NCBI GenBank assembly: GCA_002917075.1
Contig: NTMA01000008.1
Coordinates: 124,001 to 188,000 of the forward strand
Reading direction: 5' to 3'
Source of the DNA: Hawksworthiomyces lignivorus
Lineage: Eukaryota; Ascomycota; Sordariomycetes; Ophiostomatales; Ophiostomataceae
Length of the DNA: 64,000 nt
Shown here: positions 36,601 through 49,824 of the stretch, one piece after another
Position numbering within the stretch: the first letter of the stretch is position 1
Layout: every line of letters begins with the position of its first letter
Notes under the pieces: model-generated
The model's database searches: none
Seen by the model: the letters and a program-made list of their open reading frames with translations, nothing else
What the model was told of the DNA's origin: nothing
Program-made: the position numbers and the translations under genes

Positions 36601-39600
36601 TTGCTCAGCTTGAGCACTCATGAGCTCTCTGTATCCATCATCCCAGAACCCCGTCGGTTCATGAGATCCACTCCCTGCTGAAATCGATCAGCACTCAAAG
36701 GGCTAGATCCTGGGCCATTTTGTCTGTGAGCACAGGAAGCTGCTTAGGTAGGCTCGTCTATTTTGCTTGGCTTGCAGCAGGCCTCCAGTGATTTTCAATA
36801 GTGGCTTCTTTCTAATAGCTTTGATATCACTGCAGATGGGCGACCAATCGCAAAACGCAATTCTCGGCTAACTCGACAGCGGACTCTCGTTGATGGCGCC
36901 GTACCGCGTTTATGCTTTGCCTGTATCTGTCTGTATGTCTTAGGTGGACATCATCTGCCTGTCCCTACGGAGCATCCCTCTTCTAAGAGGTAAGGCCATC
37001 CGAAGGTAACCGTACAGCCCAGAGGACACACCCACTTCCTTGCTTCTATTTTGTACCAAGAGTCCGCTCAAGCGCAGTTCTATGAGTACATCGCTTGTGT
37101 CATAAGGATGGCAGTTGTGCTATCTTTGCTCCAGTTTCGTTTGTTTCTGGCTATAGAGCGAACTCTTGTTCCCCTCTCTGCAACAGACCAGCGCAATGCT
37201 CCATAGTCTTACGACTGTACTTGTGTCGTTTTCGGCATAATTCCTGTTGAATAGTCGCCTCGTTCTTCTCCACACCTCTTTCTGCCCTCTTCGTGGACCT
37301 GCAGCTCGACGTTTCGAGAACCAGGGAACGCTAGTGCTGTCTAGGCCCATAGTTGTATGACACGAGTGCGCCGAGCGTAGCATGGTTCCTCGCAATTCCA
37401 GCGTCTTGTTCTCATTATCTACTGCGTCCTGCTTACTCCTCACTGCGTAATGCCTTGAAACCTCGCCATGCCCAGCCGGTGCGTAGCATTCTGCAGGCCA
37501 TCTCAGAGAAGACCAATCTCGGTTCCGCCAATTTGTGAATTAGCTTACGGTTTTCCTAACCCTTTTTCAGCAAAGACGGCCGACACGTTTGTCCTGAATC
37601 ATGGGCTGCGTCCTGGATAAGAGAACAGACGAGCTTTCTTTGGGACCGAGCAGAGGAAAATCAAAGCAAATAGGAAACTAGGGCCGAACTATAGCTTTCG
37701 GCGATTGCTGGGCTTTGGTGAGGGGGAAAACAAATCAAGGATTCGAGTACATCCTACGAAATACGCCGCAGCATGCTGCAATTTAGGTCTTCGTCTCCTC
37801 TCAGCCTCCTCTAGTCGGTTAACAATTGGCAATGGCCTACAAAGCAGTATATCCGTTTAGAGGACAAATCGCATTTCGTGCTCCTCCAAGCTACTGCACC
37901 TCAAAAGAGGAGCTCGTTTGCTCCTTTTGCTCAACTCCATTTTATTAGTTGCTCTCCAAAGCTAGTCCGGCTGCAGATAGACAAGTAGATACTGTACGCT
38001 CTCTCGTCCGTTGTGTGTACTGTATGTACATCGAAAATGCCTGCGGCGGGTCGGTTCTTTTCTCCAAATTTGTCAAGTCGTAAGTTTTAACGCCAGCCCG
38101 CTGCGCACAACGAAGGCCCCTGATTTCTCCGACTGGTTTTTCCAGCTTGCCATGCTCGTTCTGTTTCGCTCTTTTTTTTTTTGTCTATTCCATTTATTAT
38201 GCCAGCAGGCGGTATTTTTGCTCGTCGTTCGATTTCTCCTCGTCTTGCCAATGCGCTGTTTTTTTAACTTCGTCCTCCAGAATAGGCGCTGTGGCGGATT
38301 TGGCGCCTGGTTTTAGACAAGGAAAAAGAAAAGAAAAATTCAACTGCCGCTGTTTCCGCTTTCCCCCACAAAGGACCACACAAGACACGGGAAAACAGAA
38401 TGGCATGCTTTCTTTTTCTGTCTTCTTCCCATGCCCGGCTTGGATAACTTCTGGCCTTGTGTTCAGAAAGCCGCCTCCCCCCATTTATGACATCTCACAT
38501 AGGATTTCGAGGATTTTAAAGAAGAGGATAAGGTGTGTGGGGGGGGAGAAGAGCATTAGTCAAGAGACAGTCAATTGATTAAAAGACGTTTACTCATGGC
38601 TAATTGTTGCTCTCAGGGCTGTCTTGCTCAAGCTTGCAATGTGGGCTCCAGTAAAAAATCAAAATAGAACGAGAATAACGGATCGTTCTGCACCCGCCCG
38701 CTCGCCCCTTAGCTTACAAGTGATCCGCCTCCGCTAATAAAACTATTTAGATAAGTAGACTTGAGAGGGTGTACTTTCATTTGCCTCTTCTTCAACCTAT
38801 GTTTCTCGTTAGATGATTGTTTCCATGTCAGTTCTCTGGCTTACTTCATCCTTTAGACTGCCCTTTTCTCTTTTCGTCCCCTCGCAGGTCCATCACACAC
38901 ACACTCGCCCACCCTCCTTTCCGCGTCTCTTGCCTCTATCGTGACTTGCTCTCTTCAGCCTGAAAAATGTCGTAAATTTAGCAGACAACTGAAATATGAA
39001 AAGTGAGGAAAAGAAAATTGTGCGAACCTAGTGAGACTGATCATCATTTCGCTGCACCTAACGTGATCATAGATTGATAAGCCGTTAAGAGAAGCAGAGC
39101 ATTGGCGGAGGAGGTACGAGCCGGAGGAATGAACCGGGGGTATTTTCTTTTTCGCTAAAGAACAGCAGCCATTTATGTTGGAGCTCTGTGAAGATAGAGC
39201 TAGGGCTTCTTGAACTCTGCGGCACACGCCTCTCACAGCAGCACCCCTCCACCCTTCTCCTCCACTTTCTCAACTTTCGCCGTCCCCTTGCCTCATGGTC
39301 GAAAAGGATGGGTTGCCTTGCATGTCCCCAAGACCCGCAAATGCCATTTCATGCAAGTAAGTACGTTGCATCGTCTGTTTTTGAAGGGGGGGGGGAGAGC
39401 GGCGGGGGCACTGGCGTTGTCCTGTGTCGTCTAGACCTGTTTTGTCCTTGAGCTGCAGAAATCCAGATAATCAATGTAGAGCTTTGCCTCTCGCAGGCTT
39501 GCTCTGATACGTAGTCGTGCTTCTGTGTTCAAAAATCCATGCCGTTGTTTCTTACGACATGTGCAAGCAGCCGTCTGAGAAATGACACGAGGGAAAGGAC

Positions 39601-39649
39601 CGACCTGGCAAGCTTAGCTAAGAGATGACAAGGCTGGGCTACAGCGGAC

Positions 39650-40079
39650 TGCGCGGCAATGTGCTGTAGAAACGGCATCTCTGCATCTTGAGCAAGCTCT
39701 CTCCGTCGGCAAAGCCCTTGCACAAAGGCCAGCTTTCTTCATCAGAGCTCCGTTCAGCTGTTTTCAGCTACATTATGATACTTTCTTTTTCGATAGCATC
39801 AATTGGAGCTGATCCACAGCACCACATCTTTCCCCCCCTCGATGTTAGCGTTAGCACGATGTTGGTGGATCGGACCTTGCGATCCCTGCGCAGTGTCCAC
39901 GCTTCTTGTTTGTGTCCATCTTTTGATCGGCCAACTAGCTCCGTCAGCGTGTCGAGTACCTGCTGAAGATGGAGTTCTTGGATGTCTCCGATGGAAGAAA
40001 GTCTATTGGCTGCTCTAGCAAGGCATTGTGCAAAAGCCTGGCGTAGCAGAGCACAGAGGCGAGAGGAGAGAGAGAGCAG
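39650..40079 (-). other. Exon-like minus-strand segments
   Basis: From 40079, just after TTTAG, a frame without an ATG reads as a helical, Leu/Gln/Arg-rich chain of about 68 codons to about 39876. It is followed by CTAAC sequences and then a second segment (about 39775-39650) that begins after ATGTAG. Both look like internal exons of a split gene, but I could not find a convincing first exon. Open segments of this length are expected by chance in this much DNA. Confidence 0.15.
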
Positions 40080-41852
40080 CTAAATTCATCTTAGAACTCT
40101 ACTCCGGCAGGGTGTACCAGGCTGGACCCTGCAGTTGCAGTATCTGTGTGGCAGCTCTAGAGGCACCTAAATAAAACGGGAACTGAAATTGCACATGTAA
40201 GATATAAGCAGAACAAGCCAGCCTATGAGACGACGCCGAAAGAGCCTCGCAATAATTGCTGCACTTTTTTGTGTTGGGTCCGTTCTCCTCCCGGCCGAGG
40301 CCCGGACTTTTATAACCCTTGCCTTCATCCTTGCCAAAAAGCCTGAGTACTTTGTAATCTGGTACAAGCCAAGTATCTCGCAGCTCATTACAACATGTGG
40401 AAGCAGCTGCGTTGTGAATATTGCTTGTTTGGGCACGGCGGGAAAAAAAAGAGCAGTTTCCATGTGCAAATGCAGTCAATCTACGATTCGGATGCTGCGC
40501 CACGTAACAAAAGGCACGGAATCTGCAAAGTATCTGTCGCTTTCGCGGACATTGTGCACTGGACTTTCTGTTGTCTAGCCTTTTCTATGCGATCTATTTG
40601 TAGGAGGGACTTCTTACGAAGCAAATAGAGTATCTGCGTAAGATACATACTCGTATGTATGCAAGACACTTATTTTCCGCCCTCTCTTGCGTGGGAAAAT
40701 CAACGTCATGTCTCCCCTGGTCCCTGTTGATGGCCACGCTTATTTTTATTATACGATTTCCATCTTGGGCGCCCTACAGGCACACTTTTTCACGCTTTGC
40801 TAGAATCTCGATTGTGCGGTTGCTGTCTTAAAAAGGTGCCGTCAGCTTTCGAATTGCCACCCCTGTCTTCAGGACTTTGTATTTCCTCGTCTTTGTCATT
40901 TCCTTTTTTGACTTGGTTGCACTTAAGCTTAGGGGACACTTGTGAAGCATAATGACACTCTGTTTGGAAGTTTTAAGCACGCGGCCTAGAATTTTTTCGT
41001 TCCTCTATCTTATCCCAGTAAGAGAGACACACCTTATCAGATATAGGAAGAGAGCAATAAAGATAAGAGAAAAGCGAAAAGAAAACAATAATATCAAAAT
41101 CCTATGAGCTTTTTGGTCCCGTACATGCCTGTCCTCAATTTTTTGGCCATTCCTTCCAGCACAACAAAAAAAAATGTATAAAATCTGAAAAAAGAGAAGA
41201 AGTTGAAAAATTGAGAACGAAAAAAAAGTAAAAAAAGGAATCAAAATAAGAACCAAAAAAATAAAATAAAATAAAAAGGCAAAAAAAGGAAACCATCCGG
41301 GAAGGATCCAAAAAATATTACCCAATATATGTCATCGTTTTGCGTAAGAAAAGGCCAGGCCAGCCAACCTAGCCGCTCCCCTCCCCACCCCCCTTCCGCC
41401 CTTATGGGAGAGAAAGTTCTGTTATGCCTCTCTATCCTGGTCACAAAATCTATCTATATCCGAATTTTCTTTTCGGTTTTCCTGGGAAGAACCGTAATTA
41501 ATGAAATTTTTATGAATATGAGTTTTGTGAGTTCGAACCCTGTCGAATTAACCGAGTGATAAGAAACACTCGTCAGGGTTGAACAAATAATGAATATGCT
41601 CCAATGAGTTCGTAGTGGGAAAATCCATCATCTGAAGGTGCGGTTTATTAAAGTGGCATGAGAATTGCTCTCCAATGCCAGTAGAGGGGACGGGCAGATG
41701 AAATTGGTTGGCTGGCTTGCTTGTCGGTTCGTAGCGGAAGAGGGGATTGTGTATTGTGATTCGTACATCGTTGTGATGTTTGGTGGTCGTGATCTTCGTT
41801 ATAGAAAATTATATGTGTCACTCGCTCGTTAAATCATCCCGTGACCTTGGGG

Positions 41853-43736
41853 CTAATGAACCCATGTATCTCCGTCCCTGCAATAAAAAGAGCCTTCCAA
41901 TAAAGGAGTCTTTTCCGGCACATTGTGCCACACGAGTGGAGGCTTTCTTCCGCGCCTCACACCAGACCAAAAGGTCGACATCGACTGCATGTGCTGTGGA
42001 AGCTCGTTGCTGTCCGATAATGGTGGAGTATCCAGGCTGGGGCTGCGACGTGGCCGAGGTGTCAAACGCATGTTGTCGTTTGTGTCAGCATCCTCTCTGC
42101 TGCCCCACGACGTCTGATAAAAAAAGGGTAAGGTTAGTTGCAAGAGACCCTTTTTTTGTTTTTATCACGAAAGAGCGGGACCTGGTAAGGTAACCAACCA
42201 TTTTGTGCGTGCACAACGCATACAGCTTAATGATACCGTGGAAATAGCCAAAAATGATAGACACAACAAGGAATTGCATGTCGCTGGGGTTCCGACGGAA
42301 GAGGCCCACGAGCTTCACGACCTTTGTAAAGGCAAACATGAAGATGAATTGGGCCCAGAATGCACGCTGTCGGTCGACCAGGTCCCAGCCTTCAGTTGCT
42401 CGCCAGCAAGAGAAGAGAAGCAGGGGATCGACGACAAAGGCGAGAGACGTAAATGTGGCAATATGGAGAGCATACGTGGACCAGGGTTGTTGTCTTTTAG
42501 TTGAAATTTCACGATTAGCGTTATGCAGGGTTGGGGTATTGCGGCTGTGGGCTAAAAAGAGAAAAGGGTGCGCGAGGGGTAGCTGTGGGCTGCCGAACAA
42601 GGCCTGTGGATAATTAAACTTACGTCCAAACGTGCCTCTCTCGCACGAGACTAGTCCAGTTGCTGCGCCAATTACTGCGCGCCCAGCGGGAGCACTGATA
42701 GAGGAACTTTGTGCTGTTTTCCAGGGTGGTTTCGATCTCGCATTCGCGCTCGTACTGCACCCACGTCTTCCACTGATGGCTGACGAGCCAGCGGGTGACA
42801 AAATTGTCGTCGTCGGCATTGAGGATAAACTTGCCCCAGTGCTCCATCTTAAAGCCGTCCAGAAACTCGTGGCTCTGTAGAATCTCAGACCGGTAGGCCC
42901 CAGTCCGGCCAGACATGCACGAGGTGCCGCCGTCAATGTTGTGCGTGGCGGAGATCTCGAAATTGCGCCGCTCGATGTAAGCGGCACCCAGCCAGTTGAA
43001 GATGCGTGTCGACAGAGGCCCTGTCCAGATGCGCTTGACGCGCTGGCACGTGCCAACACCGCCAATCCGGCTGTCTTCAAACGGCGCCAGAATCCAGGGC
43101 ATCAGCGTGTTCGGCCAAGTGACATCGTCATCCGCCATAATGGTGATTTCGGTTTTGACAAGGGGCAGAGCCTGGCAGACTTGAAGCCGCTTGTTAGCAA
43201 CCGGCGTGTACAGCACGCGGATGCTCTTGTAGCCTGACTGGCGCAGAGAATCTGCCAGCCTTTCTAGAGCCGCAAATTTGTTCGCAGTAGTAACGAGAAT
43301 CAGCTCAAAAGGTTCGCACGCAATAATGCTCTCGAGAGAGGGCCGAAGCTCTTCGAAAGTGTGATGGATCGTAGGAATGACGACTGTGACATTCTGAGAT
43401 GTGAAAGTCGGATTCTCTGGAATCGGCTTGGACTTGTAGAACCAATGGCTGAAGCAGTGCACAATCAGACGCAAGTATCTATGAATCCTGTTGTCGAGTG
43501 TCAGTTGCTGCTTTCTGCGAGAGGAGACAAAATGAACAGCTGCAAAATCCCAGTGCTTCGGGAGCGTGAGGCGTCCCGGAAGCAGATCAATTCAGAACAG
43601 CGTCTTCCACGCAGAAGGCAGAAACTCACCATATAATCCAAAAGAAATAAACCCAGAATTTGGTTGACTGCAGAAAGCCCAAGCCGACCAGACCTGTCGG
43701 CACGGCCACGCCTCTGGCAAAGTGTGCAGTAGACAT
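41853..43736 (-). CDS. Family-2 glycosyltransferase, fungal Cps1/hyaluronan-synthase-like
   Basis: Four exons are inferred: 43736-43630, 43487-42624, 42493-42199 and 42113-41853, giving 508 aa. Introns are 142, 130 and 85 nt; phases agree throughout, though the third donor, GTTGGT, is weak. The protein should be a plasma-membrane processive beta-glycosyltransferase that makes and extrudes a polysaccharide. An N-terminal membrane span is followed by VTVVIPTI, the nucleotide-sugar Asp motif ADDDVTWP (about 154-161), a second acidic motif NADDDNF (about 259-265), and QCSRW (about 300-304), which fits the QxxRW acceptor motif. The third exon encodes two or three further membrane spans. The tail is Ser/Pro/Arg-rich. 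The closest described group I know is the fungal GT2 family that includes Zymoseptoria ZtGT2, needed for hyphal growth on surfaces. The exact polymer is not predictable. Confidence 0.9.
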
Positions 43737-46700
43737 ATTCGGTGAAAGAAGAGAAGATCTAAGAATAAGCATCTATTCTTTAGGCAGAAGAAAGTTTCGG
43801 ATATGGGCTGCTTTTGTACGAGATCGCACTCCCCCTCCCCCACCCGTCAGAGGGATTCAGGGAACAAACGAAGGTGTAGGAGACTGACGACCTCGCCAAG
43901 GGTTCTATGAACTGCAGGCCTTTCCGGTACAGAAAAGCCACACTACACGTGAAACGGTGAAGCTAGTTTTCTTGTTCGTGAGCTTCTCTGCTCATGGCTT
44001 GTCCCTCCGTTCTATTACCAACACAGAGATCAGAAATCTGAGCTGTTGCCACTTCTCTGCTCCCGGGTGCGGAATCAACAGGAAATCCAGTCAGGCCTGA
44101 CCGGCGAGGCCGCGGTGAGGTGTGCTCGGCTAGACAACACAGCAAAAGAAAGACAGAAAGAACGAAGTAGGCGAGCCAGAGCAATGACTGCAAAGCTCGG
44201 AAAGCGACTTAGGCGAGGATATGCCAGGTAGCAGCCTCGACAGATGGTCGTTTGGTAAACCGCAAGGTGAAGGGACAAACGAGAGTGAAGCATATGTTGA
44301 AATCCTGCAGCCAAGAGGTGTAACCAAAAGAGCCACGCTGTCGTTATTCTCGGACAAGCAATGGACTGGCAAAATCGGTATTGAAAGAAAACGAGTGTGC
44401 GATGTCTGCAATATTATACAAAGAGATGGGTGTGGAAACGACCAAACAGATGAACGCAAAAGTATGCCAAGCAAGAAAAGCAAGTGCTCCCCAACGCAAG
44501 CAAAAGCAAAGGTGACAAGTGTGGAATTATGAGGGAAAGAAGATGAGTTGGAGGAGATCTTGAGAGGAGAAGAAGAAGATGGGGAAGAAGACGACGAACA
44601 CAAGATATTATATACTTATGGAAACAAAGAATAGCAGGATGTGTTTCTTTAAAATAGAATAAATACTAAGTTAAAAGAGAAGCACATAACAAACTCCCAA
44701 AACTCGTCCAAAAAGGACTGGGGACTAACAAGAAGGGTGAGGGGGGGTGTGTGGAGTGAGCACAACAAAAATGAGTTGGAGTGTACGAAGAAAGTACATC
44801 GCGCTTCTGTTGATGTAATGTAGTATGTGTAGTCGTAGCACGGCGAATGGGGCAGCTTAGCACTCGGCGTCGAAATGGGCTATTCCTTAGCAATAGTGGC
44901 TCTAGAAGAGGGCCATGCTCAGTCGAGCCAGAGGACGAGTAGCGGCAGGTGGTGTGTGTACCTCGCACAACTAGTTTTGGAGACGCTGTAACTCTGCATG
45001 CGCAAATGCAAGTTTTGTAGCCTATCTCTTTTGCCTTTCTTTTTGCCTTTTCTTCAGAATTTCCCTTTTCGAGTTGCCGCGTGCCAGCTAGACGGCTTAC
45101 TCTGTCCTGTCTTTGATTTGCAGACAAGCCGACAAAACGCAAAACCTCGGCAATAGCACAATGCCAATGGGAGGAAGAAGTATAAGATCAGCAGGCCTGC
45201 TCTTTGGTGCAGAACAGAATAGAAGAAGAAAGACCCTCGAGAGGGGGAATCGGCAGACTAACGAGCACGGAGTGCTGCTGGAGATTCGACTGAATTGGAT
45301 TCTCACATTTTCGTGGAGGATGCTTGTGTGAACTGCTCAATTCAGATATGAAATCCTCTAGCAGCTCTAGAACGGAAAGGGCGTGTGTGTATAAATTATA
45401 ACGCAATCAATCTTGAGGGCGATCTGACAGGCTAGGTTGGAAGCGCTGGAGCACAAGGACCAGACAAGGCTAAGACGAAAAGTGGGTGTTATTTTCCTTT
45501 CAGTGACCTCCACCCGCCCAGCTGCGCAGCTTCACACCCACTCGCTTTGGCTCCGTCTTTCACCAGTTGCACCCCGGTTCATGGCTAGGCCATTCGTGAT
45601 CGTTTACTAGCTAGAAAGGCCAGTCGTGTCCATGCTCTCTGCTCTATTCACGCTGGCGAATCTACTGCGTATACTGTATCTAGCGGCCAGCCGCCGTCTC
45701 GTCTGCCCTCGTTTCAGAGCATCGAGAGCAAGCTATCGTCGTCCCGCATTTAAAGCAGAGTCAGGGATGGGGTTGGTACAGATTGTAGAAAGAGGCGAGC
45801 TAGGCAAAAATACTGGGTTTTATTTGCTGGCCTTGTCTGATTCAATTGGCTTTGGCCTGTGCCGCCGCTGCAAACAGCGCTGGGCAAGAGGGAAATGAAG
45901 GAAAATGAAAGTACAAGGTTGCCCTCAAATGGCTAGAGACGAATAACAGACGCCCGCCAGCCAGGTCGCAAGATGGCAAGTCACGCTTTCTCTTTTTGGC
46001 ATCAGACCACAGAGGTGGACCCGTATGCCCTGTGCACAAGTACTCCGGGCATTTTGCTGAATCTTCAACCGATTAAATCGGCGAGCATCTAACTGCCACG
46101 GCGAAATGGAGACGTTGTTTTAAGAGGGCAGATGAGGCCGTCGTTAACCAGAGCGAAGGCAAGGCACAAAATATCCCAGGCTACGCCTTGGATCGGTCCC
46201 TTGCTGGAAGTAAGACGGATTCAGCACGCCTTCGCTCTTGATGATTAGTTAAACGCAGTGGTCAGCCCAGGCAGTGCTTATGTCTCTCTCGATGATGCGT
46301 ATACAACCCACAAAATGTGGAGGACAAAAAAAGTAAACAGACGCAGCCCTTCTCCCTTGCACAAGGAATACGTTATGAAAGAGGCTGGGCTAAAGCAGCA
46401 GTGCATGGACTTCCTTCTGGCCAAAGGGGACAAGAATCAGGCGAGAGGCGGGGACCAAACAACATGTTTTGCTTTTTTGCTTCAGAATCACCCGTAGCAA
46501 TGCTTCAATAGACTTGCTCTTTTCAACGCATATAAGTGGAGAAGGCGGGGGCTGCTGTCTCCATAGCTCGCGTATTTGCAGCAACTGTCCGCTACAGAAT
46601 TCCGTGCAAGTCCAGTTGCCACAAAATATGAGTAAACTCCTCGACGATTTCAATGGGGTTTGTAGGTTAGCGTCTTTGGCAGTCGGCCAGTTACCCTCTG

Positions 46701-49254
46701 AGAGCGTACGTATTTGCGCGTATCTGCATGAAATACATGCCCCCATGTACCTAGGCGAGATGTTTCTGCGGAAGTTGTACGACTCGCAGATGAGAGTGGC
46801 CAGCTGTTTCCGTGGCGAGAGGCAAAAGATCCGGGCGAGAGACGGCAGAGAAATTGCTCGCAGCAGACGACACGTCTCATTTTGGTTCTAAAAGGCGTCT
46901 GCCTCCGGGTGGCGTCTGGATTTCACATCTTACATGTCCAAGTACGCGGCTCAGAAAGCCTGTCGCCACGGCAGCCGTTAACGGCGACCCTGAGAGTCCA
47001 TGTCAGAGAGACACTCTGAAATTAGTACAAGAGACATGCAATTCATGTTGGCAGCAGAATGCTGTTGGCGCTAATTGCTTCATGTCACTCTCTTGCCTGT
47101 ACAAAATTGAGTTGCCATTTCGACTCTCCACATTCTTTTTTCGTTAAGGGAAATGAAATCGGAATTACTTTCGGAGCACGGAGGGTAGCTCCTGGACCAG
47201 GGTCCCCGCACGGCCGCAGCCCGTTCTGTGCCGATAAACTAGTTCTAGTGGGACCCGAGGGTTACAGAGAGAACAGAAATAGAGAGAGCAAGGGATGGCC
47301 GGAAATCTGTATGTAAAGGGTACAAGGTAAGCAGAGTCTCATTGAAAGCTGCTTCTTGTGCTCGACTGCATCCCATTTCTTTCATATCCAGATATTTTCA
47401 TTCTGCTTTGTGGCCGACTTTGACTTACGGCTGCTGCTCTTTTCTTCTCTCCGGGCTGCATTGTAGTTGTTGGTTTGCTCGAGATTGCTATTTTGTGAAG
47501 CTTTCGATTCAAAGAGGCTGCTTGTTGCTATTTTCACCTCACACTACCATGGAGCAAATCATGCAGTAGCTTGGGATGGGTGGGATGGGCCGTGCAGCGG
47601 AATTGTCGTGAGATGGTTTGTGCGTAAATGTTCAGAGTGGAATTCGTCGCGTTGCACTGCTGGATTGGAGAACAACAAGAAACGTATATAAGAAAGGATG
47701 GATCCTTAATTGTCTCGTAGAATCCACTCTGCACTCTGCTCTGCAAATGTTGTGCTACCTGCAACCCGTCCTTTGCCAACAAACTCTGCCAACAAGATTC
47801 GACTGCCAAGAAAGTTTGCGCAAAGGCAGGGTCTTGTTTCGAGAATGACATGTGAGGAGTAAGAAGTCCAGAGAAAGGACATTTTCCTCGGCGTCCTGGA
47901 CAGTATGAGCAAGACGACGAGTGTTGGGAATTGAGTATGATGATCATTCAGCAATACAGGTTCCATGGCCAGAATACAATACTTCCTAGTCTGGAAAGCA
48001 AATTCCGTTCAGCAAACGACGGGCAGCTTGGAGTGCGAGGTACCAAGCAAATTTTGCACTCTGCAAGCCAGAAACATGCATTATACCTTTGCGTGACACT
48101 TCGCGTGGTCGAAAAGTGATTCTGACTGCATAATTGTTAGCTGCTGATCAACAGCCGGGCTCTCAGAGGTTTTCATGTTCCTCCGGCCTTGGACCTTCTT
48201 ATTACATCCCTCGTATCTTACATGGAAGAAGAAAGAATAATCTATTTCACCCTGGTATTGAAACTTGCCGTTGTGGCGGGAGAAGGTGGCTCGTCTAGGC
48301 CCAATGAGATGACTTTTCTGCACGCAAGGATATGACAAGTCAATCTGTCAACGAGGGATTTACGAGTCTCGTGCAGACTGCCAACCGGTCGAGAGTCACA
48401 AAGGGAGGCGTTACAACGGAGAACAGAGAAAGTGAGATGTCGGTTTTCTTTGTGTGCTTTGTTTCCTGCCGCTTGCTACCGTCCCAACTCGTCTCATCCG
48501 GGAAACTTTGTCACTCTTTTCGATCTCTGCCTCTTTTTGCTCCTCCAACCCCTGCCTCTTTTTTGTTGCCAATTCTTATTCTGTCTCGACCTTGCAGTTG
48601 TCAAGGGCAAGAGATTGGCAGAAACAACAAACCGGTCCTCCTTGCAGCGTGCATTGCATACATGGTCCCGCCACCCCTGCTGGTCACCGCGGGCGGACGA
48701 TAGATGACATACATACGCAATGTCCACAGCGAGCAGCGCAAGACATAGTACATCTGCTTGCTGTCGTACAGCCGCTCTGCCCATGCTCGCCGTCTCCGAG
48801 GTGCAAAACTGCACAGCGAGCTTCTATTGTCAATGTGGCCGGGGCCGGGGCAAGGCACAATGTAAGGCAGGAGGCTAGTCCAGGGTCTTTTTCCACCCAA
48901 GTGATAAGTATGCAGGTCGCCAGAAGAGGCTTGGCCGACATGGGCTGCACCTGTGCGCAATATACAATTTCGAGACCCGCACGTCGTAAACGCGACTTGC
49001 ACGAATGCGGATATGGAATGGAGAGGATGGGAAAGAAGTTTCTGCAGAAGGAGAAAATAGGCGTACACATACTCCAGGTACGAGAGGACAGAGAAGGAAG
49101 CGAGGAAATTAAAATGCAACTGAAACTGCTTCGTTCATTGATGTAGCAGTTGGAGTCCCTGCAGGACAAAAATAGGTCAAATAAGGCAAGGCACGACATT
49201 AGACGGAGGATGCAGAGGTTAGTGGAGGGTGGAGGCTGACGGGGACAACTGAGG

Positions 49255-49257
<3 letters not shown>

Positions 49258-49285
<28 letters not shown>
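49258..49285. repeat. A28 homopolymer tract
   Basis: There are 28 consecutive A on the plus strand, ending in GAAATC. It is the longest uninterrupted homopolymer in the window apart from the poly-T that contains the assembly gap. It follows a stop-poor block by about 110 nt. Confidence 0.9.
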
Positions 49286-49792
49286 GAAATCAAAATTGCA
49301 TATTCGTTTTGACAGCTGAGGTGCATTGGTTGGCATTGGCAGGCATTGGTTGTCAACCTTTTCTGACTTGGAACCATACCGCTGTCAAAGAAAACCTCGA
49401 ATGAGGTTTGTGATGTGATGCCGGGCTGCGGTGGCTTTAGAGTTTACAACGCACAAAGACACAAAGGTACGTAATGAAAGGCGTAGAGCCGTACGTCTAC
49501 AGAGAAGGAAAGCGGTTCCCTGTTGCTCGCCGGTAAGTTCCGCATGGGCATAAAAATATCACCTCAGTCGTGCTTTCCTGTTTGTACACGTACATACGTG
49601 TGTGCTGTAGAACTATCTGGAAACCAATACAATCAATGCGGAAATAATATGCTTATAACATAACAATATTGCATAAGGCGAGGGGAAGCAAGTCGACCCA
49701 TCTTCGCAGGAAAAAAAGAAAAGAAACTGCAGGAAAAAGCAAAGAAAAGGAAAGGAAAAAGAAAAGAAAAAGCTGCCAATCCTCTCGCTGCC

Positions 49793-49824
49793 ATTTCTCC
49801 ATTTCTCCATTTCTCCATTTCTCC
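49793..49824. repeat. Tandem 8-bp repeat, four copies
   Basis: The unit atttctcc is repeated exactly four times, flanked by other CT-rich sequence. No coding frame of interest uses it. Confidence 0.85.

Larger units (their letters stand above)
29885..41852. other. 12-kb interval without a recognisable gene
   Basis: No frame here shows a family I recognise, and the longest frames occur on both strands over the same DNA. The span holds one TACTCCGTA motif (35026), an 11-bp tandem repeat at 32615-32658, an AAAT repeat at about 33954-33970 and scattered poly-A/T runs. Exon-like segments on the minus strand at 31516-32345 and 39650-40079, and a plus ORF at 33121-33636, are described separately. 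T-rich DNA at 41,020-41,330 probably flanks the 3' end of the glycosyltransferase gene. Confidence 0.5.

Noticed and set aside
41520..41560. TTCGAAC resembling a tRNA T-loop
   Set aside because: The flanking five bases do not pair and no D-arm, anticodon arm or acceptor stem could be drawn.
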